The notes below the pieces were generated by a model. The model searched no databases. It saw nothing but the letters and a program-made list of their open reading frames with translations, and was not told the DNA's origin. A DNA stretch of 43,476 nt from the NCBI GenBank assembly GCA_003131585.1, contig PKVW01000009.1:1-43476 (forward strand), in the 5' to 3' direction. Made by a program: the position numbers and the translations under genes. Below are positions 1 to 7,597 of the stretch, piece after piece. Source of the stretch: Acidobacteriaceae bacterium (GTDB taxonomy: Bacteria; Acidobacteriota; Terriglobia; Terriglobales; Acidobacteriaceae). Positions within the stretch are counted from its first letter, which is position 1. Each line of letters starts with the position of its first letter.

Positions 1-58
1 AGCCGTCTCATAGAAGCCGCTGCGGTCAACAAGTCGATGTTTAGAAACGTACTGTGGA

Positions 59-89
59 GGGGCACGGCACGCCGTGTCCCTTTTTCTTT
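59..89 (+). terminator. Rho-independent terminator of an upstream gene
   Basis: The arms GGGGCACGGC and GCCGTGTCCC form a ten-pair stem with one G-U pair. A run of five T and a further T-rich stretch follow at 81-89. It presumably ends a plus-strand gene lying almost wholly left of the window. The short reading frames to its left (positions 1-58) are too short to identify. Confidence 0.7.
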
Positions 90-209
90 GAATGGATATG
101 CTGAACGGGGATGATAGCGGGACTGTGCTCGCCATGCGGTCGCTTACGAGCATAGCTGCGGCTGGCGCGAGGCCCATTGTTTTCTGGGATACTTACCATT
201 CCGCTTGAC

Positions 210-227
210 ATTCGCCTTATATTCGCC
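210..227 (+). promoter_or_regulatory. Candidate LexA operator, direct repeat before lexA
   Basis: ATTCGCC occurs at 210-216 and again at 221-227, one helical turn apart, ending 12 bases before the lexA start. Reduced to its core it reads ATTC-N7-ATTC. That is the same architecture as the GTTC-N7-GTTC direct-repeat SOS box known from Alphaproteobacteria. A -10-like TATATT (218-223) lies inside it, so binding would block transcription. Autoregulation is inferred from the position; only one copy was noticed in the window. Confidence 0.45.
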
Positions 228-239
228 AACAATGGCGGC

Positions 240-860
240 ATGGCGATCACACGCAGGCAGCGCGAAGTCTATGACTTCATCTCCCGGTTCGTGGCGGAGC
301 ATGGATACTCTCCGTCGTTTGAGGAGATCGGCGACGGGCTCGACCTCAGCTCGCTGGCCACGGTGCACAAGCACATCACCAACCTGGAGAAGAAGGGACT
401 GCTCACCCGCGACTACAACCGCAGCCGCTCCATCGACCTGCTGCCGCCCAAGGGACGGCTCAAGCAGGCCATGAGCGTGAACACCGGGCTGGTGCTGCCG
501 CTGCTGGGGCGCATCGCCGCCGGCCAGCCCATTGAGGCGGTGCAGAGCAATGAGACCATCTCGCTGGCCGACTTCGTGCGCTCGAAAGACGTGTTCGTGT
601 TAGAGGTGCGCGGCGATTCCATGCAGGACGAGCACATCCTCGACGGCGACTACGTTCTGGTCGAGAAGCTGAAGACGGCGCACAACGGCGACATCGTGGT
701 CGCACTCGTAGATACGAGCGACGCCACGCTGAAGCGTTTTTACCGCGAAGGCGACAACATCCGCCTCCAGCCCTCGAACGTCGAGATGAAGCCGATCATC
801 GTGCCGGCGGCGTCGGTGGAAGTGCAAGGCAGAGTGATTGGGGTGCTGAGGAAGTACTAA
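240..860 (+). CDS. lexA: LexA repressor, SOS response
   Basis: This 206-residue protein is a full-length LexA, the self-cleaving repressor of DNA-damage genes. Residues 1-65 form the winged-helix DNA-binding domain (RRQREVYDFI at the start, SLATVHKHITNLEKKG as recognition region). The Ala94-Gly95 cleavage site sits in RIAAGQPIEA, the catalytic serine is Ser127 in GDSM, and the catalytic lysine is Lys165 in DATLKRF. An upstream in-frame ATG at 177 would add 21 residues unlike LexA, so I chose 240, where the family normally begins. No good Shine-Dalgarno lies before it and the possible -10 box is very close, so a very short or absent leader is possible. Identity is secure from motif order and length. 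Confidence 0.96.
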   Translation: MAITRRQREVYDFISRFVAEHGYSPSFEEIGDGLDLSSLATVHKHITNLEKKGLLTRDYNRSRSIDLLPPKGRLKQAMSVNTGLVLPLLGRIAAGQPIEAVQSNETISLADFVRSKDVFVLEVRGDSMQDEHILDGDYVLVEKLKTAHNGDIVVALVDTSDATLKRFYREGDNIRLQPSNVEMKPIIVPAASVEVQGRVIGVLRKY

Positions 861-1015
861 GACCGAGCCCGGTTATTTAGCTGGCGGCCTGCAGATCCTT
901 AGGATCGCTGGCAATCGTGACCGAATCCTGAGCAACACCGGCTGAACCGAAAAGGCCTGCTAGAATGACGAAAAGTACCGTGCAACGCGCTCTTGAACGA
1001 CCTGCGGCGGAGCGA

Positions 1016-1714
1016 CTATCTGCCGATGGGCCCCGCACGGCCGATGTAACTGAAATTTAGTCCGTACGTTCCGTCAGCCGGATCGTAGTACAAGTCCCAG
1101 ACAAAGTCCCCCGGAGTTGCGAGACTATCCAGGAGCTGCCCAATGGCTGCCCGAGCGGTCAGACGATCAACGACCTGGGTTGTCAACTTTGTGTTAGTAG
1201 GATCGCTCGGGCCAACGTCGATCCGGTAACCCGTCTCCTTCTTCAACTCATCGCATATCAACTGGAGAAGCCGGTTGGTAGTGCGTCGGCCAGCAGGGAC
1301 ACTTATAACAGCATCGAGGATTGAGCCCTGCCGAATACGCTGCCCGGCGGCGTTTACGGTCTCCGAGGGCACCACGTGCAGGCGAACCCCCTCCCTCACA
1401 ACGGCAAAGGTCAGGCCACCGGACGCCCCGTACGCACGTAGCATCCTAGCAACCGTTGCTTCGGCGTTTTCTGGGGTGCGCAGGTCTTCAGGCACGTAGG
1501 AGAACTCGGCAGGCTTCTCATCCATGTCAGATCCCTTGCTATAACGCGGATCTTCATAAGTCACGGAAATCCGCTCGCGCTTGCGCAACTGGTCCAACAG
1601 CGCGGAAATCGGACGTGCGGTATCCTTCGGGCTGCTCGCGAGGGTAAGCGGAGTTTGGGCGACTCCGGCGAGGCTCAAAGAGCCCAGTACGACGCTCAGT
1701 CGAACAATCCGCAT
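1016..1714 (-). CDS. Secreted protein of unknown function
   Basis: I do not recognise a named family. The 232-residue product starts with a signal peptide (MRIVRLSVVLGSLSLAGVAQ) and is likely periplasmic or exported. Residues about 30-60 (RPISALLDQLRKRERISVTYEDPRY) vaguely recall the short N-terminal domains of secretins and TonB receptors, but this is a resemblance only. The start at 1714 has a strong GGGAGG about 10 bases upstream; a longer start at 1735 lacks one and would spoil the signal peptide. The ribosome site touches the stop of the upstream remnant (1726), so the two were probably co-transcribed. The C-terminus (WDLYYDPADGTYGLNFSYIG) looks intact. Confidence 0.75.
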   Translation of the reverse strand: MRIVRLSVVLGSLSLAGVAQTPLTLASSPKDTARPISALLDQLRKRERISVTYEDPRYSKGSDMDEKPAEFSYVPEDLRTPENAEATVARMLRAYGASGGLTFAVVREGVRLHVVPSETVNAAGQRIRQGSILDAVISVPAGRRTTNRLLQLICDELKKETGYRIDVGPSDPTNTKLTTQVVDRLTARAAIGQLLDSLATPGDFVWDLYYDPADGTYGLNFSYIGRAGPIGR

Positions 1715-1725
1715 TCGTGCCTCCC

Positions 1726-2441
1726 TCACTTCCAAGTGGTGTTGGTCGCGACCTGACCATTTCGCACGCTCGTCACTGTCGTCGTTGTGATATCTCCGCC
1801 GAGAGTATTGACCTCGTAGGGCACCCCATAAAAATTGACGCCATTATCGTCCGTATGTGGGCCGTAGTTCGAAGGATTGTCCGGGCTATAAGCCGCATCG
1901 ATCACCATCTGCTGCGGAAACCGGGTGCCGCAGGGCACTCTGTTCTGGCCTCGATAATATTGAACCGTCGAGAGCTTCCACCCTATCAGGTCCGGGCCCC
2001 AGAGATTCCTGCCGTTAGCGTCCCAACCGAAGCCGGGTGTTGTTATTGCGGCAAAGGGTGCGAACCTGGACTGGGCAAACCAACATGAATCGCTGCCCGT
2101 GCCCCCGACGTACTCGTACACGACCCGCCCCGAAAATTCGCCGCGAGGTGTGTTTGGCGCAAGCCTGATGCCACGGTGCGCCGCCCATGTTCCACCCGCC
2201 CGACTGCACGGATGTCTCGGTGGTCGGAACGTCCACCGGTTTCGCAAAAAACACCGAGTCGGTTGGGTAGGGATTGTTTTCGCCGAAACCACCGGAGTTG
2301 CCCAGGGAGTTGGTCCAGTTTCCGTAAACGAAGTTGCAACCGGGCTGGCCGAGATACCCCGTGTAGGTTGTCCAGGTGTTAAAGGTACCTGGGCACGCCT
2401 CAAGGTTTGTAACGGTGAAGGTGAAGGAACCGCTGCTGATT
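1726..2441 (-). pseudogene. Remnant of a secreted protein, 5'-truncated and frameshifted
   Basis: Two reading frames carry protein-like sequence that joins into one product. The upstream part, about 2441 down to 2170, reads VTISSGSFTFTVTNLE and later NFVYGNWTNSLGNSGGFG and VDVPTTETSVQSGGWNMGG. Near 2155-2175 the sense moves to the next frame (APNTPRGEFSGRVVYEYVGG) and runs to a stop at 1726-1728, ending in NGQVATNTTWK. No start codon or signal peptide precedes the first part, because its open frame begins inside the last codons of trxA. It therefore looks like the C-terminal piece of an exported protein fused onto the trxA 3' end by rearrangement, then frameshifted. A single sequencing error could explain the shift but not the missing N-terminus. 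Function is unknown. Confidence 0.6.
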
Positions 2442-2445
2442 GTAA

Positions 2446-2778
2446 CTACCCGACGTGCCTATCCAGGGCCTGGGCGATGGCTTCCTTGGGCTTGTAGCCG
2501 ACGAGTTGCTCAACAACTTGGCCGCCCTTGAAGACCAGCAGGGTGGGGATGCCGGTGACTTTGTAGCGCATGGGAGTGGAGCTGTTGGCGTCGACATCCA
2601 TCTTGCCAATTTTGATCTTGCCCTGATAGTCCTTGGCGAGCTCCTCGACGATAGGAGCGATGGCGCGGCAGGGACCGCACCACGTCGCCCAGAAGTCCAC
2701 CAGCACGGGCTTGTCCGATTTCAAGACGTCCTGGTCGAAGTTTGCATCGGTGACTTCGACAATTCCGTTGCCTGCCAT
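2446..2778 (-). CDS. trxA: Thioredoxin
   Basis: This 110-residue cytoplasmic disulfide reductase has the canonical WCGPC active site (Cys34 and Cys37) after the strand VLVDFWA, and the cis-proline in VTGIPTLLVF. Length and layout match TrxA, with no signal peptide. The start at 2778 follows a good GAGGAG ribosome site. The gene is first in a minus-strand series with the remnant and the secreted protein downstream, and its stop at 2446 is only a few bases from where the remnant's open frame begins. Two tandem palindromes lie about 50-70 bases upstream. Confidence 0.96.
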   Translation of the reverse strand: MAGNGIVEVTDANFDQDVLKSDKPVLVDFWATWCGPCRAIAPIVEELAKDYQGKIKIGKMDVDANSSTPMRYKVTGIPTLLVFKGGQVVEQLVGYKPKEAIAQALDRHVG

Positions 2779-2825
2779 GTTTGTTTCTCCTCGTGGTAAC
2801 GTCGCGTTTTCGGCGGACGCTCCAT

Positions 2826-2850
2826 GTTTCGGAAACCATGTTTCGGAAAC
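2826..2850 (-). promoter_or_regulatory. Tandem GTTTCGGAAAC palindromes before trxA
   Basis: Two perfect copies of GTTTCGGAAAC (5-bp arms around one base) lie at 2826-2836 and 2840-2850 with a 14-bp period, 48-72 bases upstream of the trxA start. Two phased palindromes at promoter distance suggest a binding site for a dimeric regulator. The factor is unknown and the role is inferred. Confidence 0.4.
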
Positions 2851-3189
2851 AACGAGCGGTCGTAGCCGGGCCCGGCGATCTATGAATGCTTCCCCAACCT
2901 GGGGCCAACCTCTTATCGTACCACTGCCATTCGATGCGCGGGCCGAGGCGAAGGTCGCAAAAACGGCTTGCGGTCACGCCGGCATGCGGCGGCGAAGCAC
3001 TCTGCTGGCGATCATCCAGAAGAGAGTGCCGGGCGTCGATTGCGGCACTTCGCCGGCGATATTTTCGAGAAGCCGAAGGGCAGGTGGAGAAAGACTGCCG
3101 ATTCCGGATTGTGGTGTCGCGACTGGAGATTGGCGGGTACTGCGCGGCGGGTTCGAAGTAGAGGTGTAAGGCCCGCGATGAAAGGCAAT
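2851..3189. other. Gap with no supported gene
   Basis: Overlapping frames are open on both strands here, as expected at high GC. None has a plausible start with a ribosome site or any domain-like sequence, and I see no RNA gene. Confidence 0.5.
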
Positions 3190-3223
3190 AAAAAAGCGTC
3201 CTAGACTTTTCAGTCCAAGACGC
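3190..3223 (-). terminator. Rho-independent terminator, minus strand
   Basis: On the minus strand GCGTCTTGGACT pairs with AGTCTAGGACGC around a GAAA loop, twelve pairs with two G-U, followed by six T. It lies about 300 bases beyond the stop of the zinc-finger/Ycf48 gene. It either ends a long 3' untranslated region or serves a short unrecognised transcript. Confidence 0.7.
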
Positions 3224-3523
3224 CTCGGCAGGGCAGCCCTCCCCCAGAACTGCCAAACCACTCATGGATAGTAGGGTCGCCCCTATCTCTTGTAAACGTC
3301 ACTTTGGTAATCAGCTCTTTCCGGCTTGCGAGCGGATGCCGAATCGGTACGCGTGAAGCGGCAGGCGGGAAACTGGAAATGCGAGTGTTGTAGAAATGCC
3401 TTGCGGCGTCAATGGTGGCGCGGGCGGACAAGGGATCGTTCGACTGCGGTTGCGCTTCGCATTCGCGAAGCACAACCTTCGCTCTGGATGACAAGAGATA
3501 AGATGACAAGAGTAAGAGGTTGT
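3224..3523. repeat. Gap filled with dispersed intergenic repeat fragments
   Basis: At 3405-3500, read on the minus strand, the sequence resembles the widespread CATCCTGAGCGAAG-type repeat, here as CATCCAGAGCGAAGG followed by further repeat-like sequence. A better copy of the same core is at 28009-28030. An ORF at 3210-3509 is a translation of this repeat, so I do not call a gene. Confidence 0.5.
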
Positions 3524-4852
3524 TTATTGTTCTTTGTGCCAGGTTTGGCCATCGTCGAGGGTGGTCCAGACTTCGGCGTGCGATGTGGTCACTGTTCCAT
3601 CTTGCGTGTCAGAGAACTGAATGCTGATGATGTCGCCGGTCAGAACGATGCCGGCATCGGAAGGAACCACACGGGCCCAGCGATTGCCGCCATCCATAGT
3701 GTGATACAACGCGCCACCCGAACCTCCGGCCCAGAGTTCGGCGGCATTGGGAGATACGGACACGGCGCGAAAGATCGGACTCGCGGCTGGCGCTGACTGC
3801 CTGGCGCTGGACTTCACGTGGGAGGGCGCATCGAGTCTTGCCTTGGTCTGCGCTTCCGACTTCATTCCGGTCTGCGCTTCGGGTTCGGTCTTCGCTTCGG
3901 GTTCGGTTTTCGCGGGCTGCATAGGGTTGGCGGCGACTGAATTATCCACCGCGACGTCCACATCCAGCCAAGTCTGGCCTCCGTCGAGGGAACGCTGCAG
4001 CGCGCCACTTGCACTGATCGTCCAGCGAGGTGCCACCGGGCTTTTCATCAGACTGGGTTCGGCGCGCAGCGAAGGCGCCGGTGCCATGCTGGAAGGGGAC
4101 GCTTGCGCCAACGCAGGTTTTGCTTTGTCCACTGTTTCCCACTGGGGCGCCGACGCCGGAGCGGGCTGCGCGTCGCGCTGAGGGGAGAGCTGGGCGAAGT
4201 TGGCGGCCCGGCCAGCACCAGAACCGATTCCACCAGCCGCTCCGGCGATCGCGCCTGCCGAATTTGCGCGCCGCATGGAATGGGATTGCGGAAAGACTGC
4301 ATTTGCAGAGGGAGATGGCTGGTCAGCAGGCAATGCGGTCTGAGCGCGAGCCGGGGCTTTCTTGCGCATCTCCGTTTGTTTTTCCATCTCCGTTTGCGGA
4401 GCAACCGCTTGGGAAACAGACGCGCGCGGAGAGGGCGCAGGACTTTGCGCGGCAGTGCCGGCCATCCGATCCGGGGGCATAAGACTGGCAGAGATCAGCG
4501 TCTTTTCCTGATGGCGCTGCCTGTACTGCAGGACGCCCACCGAGGTGATGGCCAGGATTCCCGCAGCCACAACGCCCCAACGAAGAACGGGCCAGCTCAA
4601 CCGGCCGATTCGGGCAGTGCTGCCCGAACGGGCGACCGCGACGGCTTCGGTAGCAGGCAAAGCGAGCGCAACAACATCGCGGCAATCGCCGCAGCGGGCA
4701 AGGTGCTCCAACAGGTGGTCTCGCTCGCGGCCGGCCAAAGACCGCTCAGCGAAGGCGGTGAGCAGATCGGCATCGGGATGCGATTCCGCGGCTGGCGTCT
4801 GCAACCGCTTTCGCGCAATTTTGGGGATGTTCTGCATTTTGCAGCTTCTCAC
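3524..4852 (-). CDS. Zinc-finger anti-sigma factor fused to Ycf48/BNR-like domain
   Basis: The 442-residue protein probably regulates the sigma factor encoded just upstream. Residues about 22-60 form a zf-HC2-type finger: HPDADLLTAF, then a C-terminal HLARCGDC giving His-x3-Cys-x2-Cys. A single membrane segment follows near residues 85-105 (VLRWGVVAAGILAITSVGVL), then a long Ala/Pro/Ser/Gln linker with Lys-Thr-Glu-Pro-Glu-Ala repeats. The C-terminal part has two Ycf48/BNR signatures (SLDGGQTWLDV and TMDGGNRWARV) and ends DDGQTWHKE. A sensor or scaffold outside the membrane with a cytoplasmic sigma-binding finger is a reasonable reading. Starting at 4837 (MQNIPK) is equally possible. Confidence 0.8.
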   Translation of the reverse strand: MRSCKMQNIPKIARKRLQTPAAESHPDADLLTAFAERSLAGRERDHLLEHLARCGDCRDVVALALPATEAVAVARSGSTARIGRLSWPVLRWGVVAAGILAITSVGVLQYRQRHQEKTLISASLMPPDRMAGTAAQSPAPSPRASVSQAVAPQTEMEKQTEMRKKAPARAQTALPADQPSPSANAVFPQSHSMRRANSAGAIAGAAGGIGSGAGRAANFAQLSPQRDAQPAPASAPQWETVDKAKPALAQASPSSMAPAPSLRAEPSLMKSPVAPRWTISASGALQRSLDGGQTWLDVDVAVDNSVAANPMQPAKTEPEAKTEPEAQTGMKSEAQTKARLDAPSHVKSSARQSAPAASPIFRAVSVSPNAAELWAGGSGGALYHTMDGGNRWARVVPSDAGIVLTGDIISIQFSDTQDGTVTTSHAEVWTTLDDGQTWHKEQ

Positions 4853-4907
4853 TTCTAGCTTCTAACGGATGCGGCGCCTAAAGGCGCTCTCACAACGTTG
4901 CGTTTAC

Positions 4908-5135
4908 GGCATGCCTGAAGGCATGCCCTGATACGAAACCCTCGCGTGATTGACGGCGTGACTGAAGGCATGCCCTGACACGAAACCCTCGCGTGATTGA
5001 CGGCGTGACTGAAGGCATGCCCTGACACGAAACCTTCCCGTGATTGACGGCGTGACTGAAAGGCATGCCTGAGACGAAACCTCCCTAGCATTTACGGCGT
5101 GACCGAAAGGCATGCCCTGACACGAAGCCTCAGCT
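4908..5135 (-). repeat. 47-bp tandem repeats with GGCATGCC palindromes
   Basis: Units beginning GCATGCCCTGA lie at 4921, 4968 and 5015, with diverged copies at about 5063 and 5110. Each is about 47 bp and carries GACGGCGTGACTGAAG near its end. The left end (4908-4927) is a perfect hairpin, GGCATGCC-TGAA-GGCATGCC. The array fills the space between the sigma gene stop and the anti-sigma start, so it is transcribed with both. ORFs at 4855-5113 only translate the repeats. Confidence 0.85.
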
Positions 5136-5150
5136 CTCTCACTTCTTCCT

Positions 5151-6092
5151 CTAGCTTTTCGCTCTCGGCGCTACCTTTTGTTCAAGCGGTGAAACATCCT
5201 TCTTCTCTGAGAACGTCGCTGCCGGGGATTCTTGCGCCAGGCTGCGGCGAATATCCACGCGCAGGTCACGCACGTCCACTTCCAAGGCCTCTTCGGCCTG
5301 GCGGCGGGCCATGCCTTGCTGCATCATGCCAGCCAGGATCTTCTTGCGCAACGACTTGGCCAGCTTGTCCACCTTGCGGCTGATGGTGGACTCGTGCACG
5401 CCCAGCATGCGGGCGACTTCCGCCAGGGTGCGCCCATCGAGATAATACGCCGCCAGCACCATCCGTTCTTCGCTGGAAAGCGAGGCCAAGGCCGCGTCGG
5501 TGGAGGATTCCAGGCGCGAGTCCGCGGACGGAAGCGGCGCCGGATCGGGAGCGGCGAACTGTGCGCCGTCTTCGCTCTCTTCGTCGAGGCTCACCAGGCG
5601 TTTGGTGCGGCGGTAGCGATTCACGAATTCCTGTGCGAGCACGGTACGCAGCCAGCCTTCGAGCGATCCCCGGCCGGTGAAGGAGGCGAGCTTGCAGATC
5701 CGTTCGCCGGCGCGCGTGGTGGTGCCGTAGAGTTCGGCATAGAGGCTGTCGGCGAGATCGCGGGCGGCGGAGTCCTCGCGGGCGATGCGCAGCGCCGACT
5801 GATAAAGCTTTTCGCGGTAGCGCGTGAGGAAAAGTTCCCAGGCGGAGTCGTTGCCCGCGGCGCAGGCGCGGGCAAGTGCGAGTTCGTCGACGCGCAGCGT
5901 GAGCAGAAAAGTGCGAGCCTCGGCTTGACTCGTTCCGGCCGGCAGATACTTCGTCGCCACGTCACAGAGAATCGCGGCGAAGGATTCGCGGGCGAGACCG
6001 ATCTTCTCGCAGCCGCTTTTGGCGTGCAGTTCCGCCAGCAGATCGGTGACTGCGGATTGCACTTGAGCGGAAATCGGCTTCGTAGAGCGCAT
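5151..6092 (-). CDS. RNA polymerase sigma-70 family factor (ECF-like)
   Basis: The 313-residue cytoplasmic protein is an alternative sigma factor. Region 2 lies near residues 78-170 (ARACAAGNDSAWELFLTRYREKLY, then GRGSLEGWLRTVLAQEFVNRYRR). Region 4 lies near residues 205-255 (SSEERMVLAAYYLDGRTLAEVARMLGVHESTISRKVDKL), a clear helix-turn-helix. It has an unusual N-terminal stretch of about 75 residues and a C-terminal tail of about 50, so it is longer than a minimal ECF factor. The gene downstream on the same strand has an anti-sigma zinc finger and is probably its regulator. I saw no promoter of its own specificity. Confidence 0.88.
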   Translation of the reverse strand: MRSTKPISAQVQSAVTDLLAELHAKSGCEKIGLARESFAAILCDVATKYLPAGTSQAEARTFLLTLRVDELALARACAAGNDSAWELFLTRYREKLYQSALRIAREDSAARDLADSLYAELYGTTTRAGERICKLASFTGRGSLEGWLRTVLAQEFVNRYRRTKRLVSLDEESEDGAQFAAPDPAPLPSADSRLESSTDAALASLSSEERMVLAAYYLDGRTLAEVARMLGVHESTISRKVDKLAKSLRKKILAGMMQQGMARRQAEEALEVDVRDLRVDIRRSLAQESPAATFSEKKDVSPLEQKVAPRAKS

Positions 6093-6404
6093 GCAGAAGA
6101 TGAAAGAGTACGACGAGAACCGTCCTCGATGTTACTAGAACTGATCTCGTAAGTGAAAAAGGGAACAGCCCCTCAGGGCTAACACCCGCATTCTTACTGG
6201 CCGATCGCGGCACGGCTGGAAGCCGTGCCCTTCCCAAACCATTCATGAAAGCAGACAGTCCTGATTTGTTAGACGCTGGCAAAGTTAATTTTGGCCGCAA
6301 GGCCCGCTCTTTATTTCGTTCTTCCGGGGAGTCGAGACGGGCGGCGCGCCCCGGAAAAGTCCTCCTGGACCGGGGCGCATAGCCCGCCAAGTGGGGAGGA
6401 GAAT
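6093..6404. other. Intergenic region with a CTGGAAG-type hairpin
   Basis: This divergent gap between the sigma gene and the ARPP-1 gene holds a hairpin at 6209-6229 (GGCACGGCT and AGCCGTGCC around GGA), a member of the hairpin family scattered through the window. The ribosome site GGGGAGGAG of the next gene is at 6393-6401. No small gene is evident. Confidence 0.6.
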
Positions 6405-7574
6405 ATGCGTCCGAGATTATTTGTGGCAGTCACGGTGTTGCTGCTCGCCGCCGGTCTGGTGTCGGTGGACCTGCGGCCGGTTCATGCCGGGGAGCAGCCT
6501 TCTGCCTCCGGCTACAACGTGCTGGAGCCGATCCGGCACGGAAGCCTGACGGTGTTTCCCGTAGTCGCTCCAAAGTCCTACGCGACGAGCGAATTTCTCA
6601 CGCTGGATGAGGGACTGCGATCGGGCGAGGTCGTGGTCACCGAGTATGGAAATGTTCGCGGGCTGATGCGGCGGCGCCCCACGCCGGCGGTGCAGCGCGA
6701 AAGCGCCGAGGTGAACCGCCTGGTGCTGATCAATAACTCGAAGCGTCCGCTATTGCTTCTGGCCGGCGAGATTGTTACCGGAGGCAAGCAGGACCGCGTG
6801 ATCGGGAAGGATCGCATCGTCCCCGCGGAAAGCGATCCCGTGGATCTTAGCGTGTTCTGCGTCGAGCCCGGCCGCTGGGTCGCGACCAGTGCGCACTTCG
6901 GAACCTCGGGGGCGATGTATGGGGCGACGTACGGGGCGACGTACGGAAGCGCGGGCTCGGCGGGTGGGGTGGGGGGCGGGACGCTCATGGCCCAGCCTTC
7001 GGTGCGCGCCAAAGCCATGGGGGATAAAGATCAAAACCAGGTTTGGGCGGAGGTGAGGAAGCAGCAAGCGTCGATGGCGGTCGAGCTAACCGGGGCAGCC
7101 TCGCCCGTGAGCCCAGATCAGATACGCTCCACCAGTTCGTACGCCCGCGTGATGGAAAACAAAGAAGTAAGAGAAAAAGTGGACGAGATTGCCAAGCCCA
7201 TCGAAGAGAGCTATCAGAGTTTAATCAGGCAACTGCGCGATCATAAGGCGGTCGGCGTGGTGGTGGCGGTGAACGGGCGCATCATCTGGGCCGATGTCTT
7301 CGCCAGCACGGAGCTGCTGGAAAGATACTGGCCGAAGCTGGTGCGCTCCTATGCGTCCGAGGCGGTGGTGACGCGCGCGAAAGGCGGCGAGGCCAGCCTG
7401 GCACAGGCGGCGGCGTTCCTGGGAGACATGGACGGGCGCAGGGAAACGATCGAGAACGAGCCGGGAGTCTACCGTCACACGGAGATCAATGGCGATGGAT
7501 TCAAGGCATTCGCGCTGACGTCGCTGCTGCCGAAAACCGGCTTCGATGTGCACGTGGCGAAAATGGCGGAGTAA
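6405..7574 (+). CDS. ARPP-1 family secreted protein
   Basis: The 389-residue protein starts with a signal peptide (LFVAVTVLLLAAGLVSVDLRP). It then shows the hallmarks of the ARPP-1 domain (PF20208): LTVFPVV, the strand FLTLDEGL followed by VVVTEYG, VNRLVLINNSKRPLLLLAGE, GGKQDRV and DLSVFCVEPGRW. The molecular function of this domain is not established; it was named from association with ADP-ribosylglycohydrolase, rhodanese and phosphatase genes, none of which is next door. Residues about 185-205 carry a Gly/Tyr/Ala-rich insert with repeats of MYGATYGATYGS. The start at 6405 has a very strong GGGGAGGAG four bases upstream; an upstream ATG at 6291 gives non-protein-like sequence. It appears to be a single-gene unit. 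Confidence 0.85.
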   Translation: MRPRLFVAVTVLLLAAGLVSVDLRPVHAGEQPSASGYNVLEPIRHGSLTVFPVVAPKSYATSEFLTLDEGLRSGEVVVTEYGNVRGLMRRRPTPAVQRESAEVNRLVLINNSKRPLLLLAGEIVTGGKQDRVIGKDRIVPAESDPVDLSVFCVEPGRWVATSAHFGTSGAMYGATYGATYGSAGSAGGVGGGTLMAQPSVRAKAMGDKDQNQVWAEVRKQQASMAVELTGAASPVSPDQIRSTSSYARVMENKEVREKVDEIAKPIEESYQSLIRQLRDHKAVGVVVAVNGRIIWADVFASTELLERYWPKLVRSYASEAVVTRAKGGEASLAQAAAFLGDMDGRRETIENEPGVYRHTEINGDGFKAFALTSLLPKTGFDVHVAKMAE

Positions 7575-7597
7575 GGGCAGTGGTCAGCAGTCACTGC

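Noticed and set aside
2510-3265. 251-codon minus-strand ORF
   Set aside because: It overlaps trxA in another frame, is Arg/Ser-rich and has no recognisable domain.
3210-3509. 99-codon minus-strand ORF
   Set aside because: It translates a dispersed intergenic repeat and runs through the end of the terminator region.
4855-5113. Two minus-strand ORFs with repeated FSHAVNHARVS-like sequence
   Set aside because: They are translations of the 47-bp tandem repeat in two frames.
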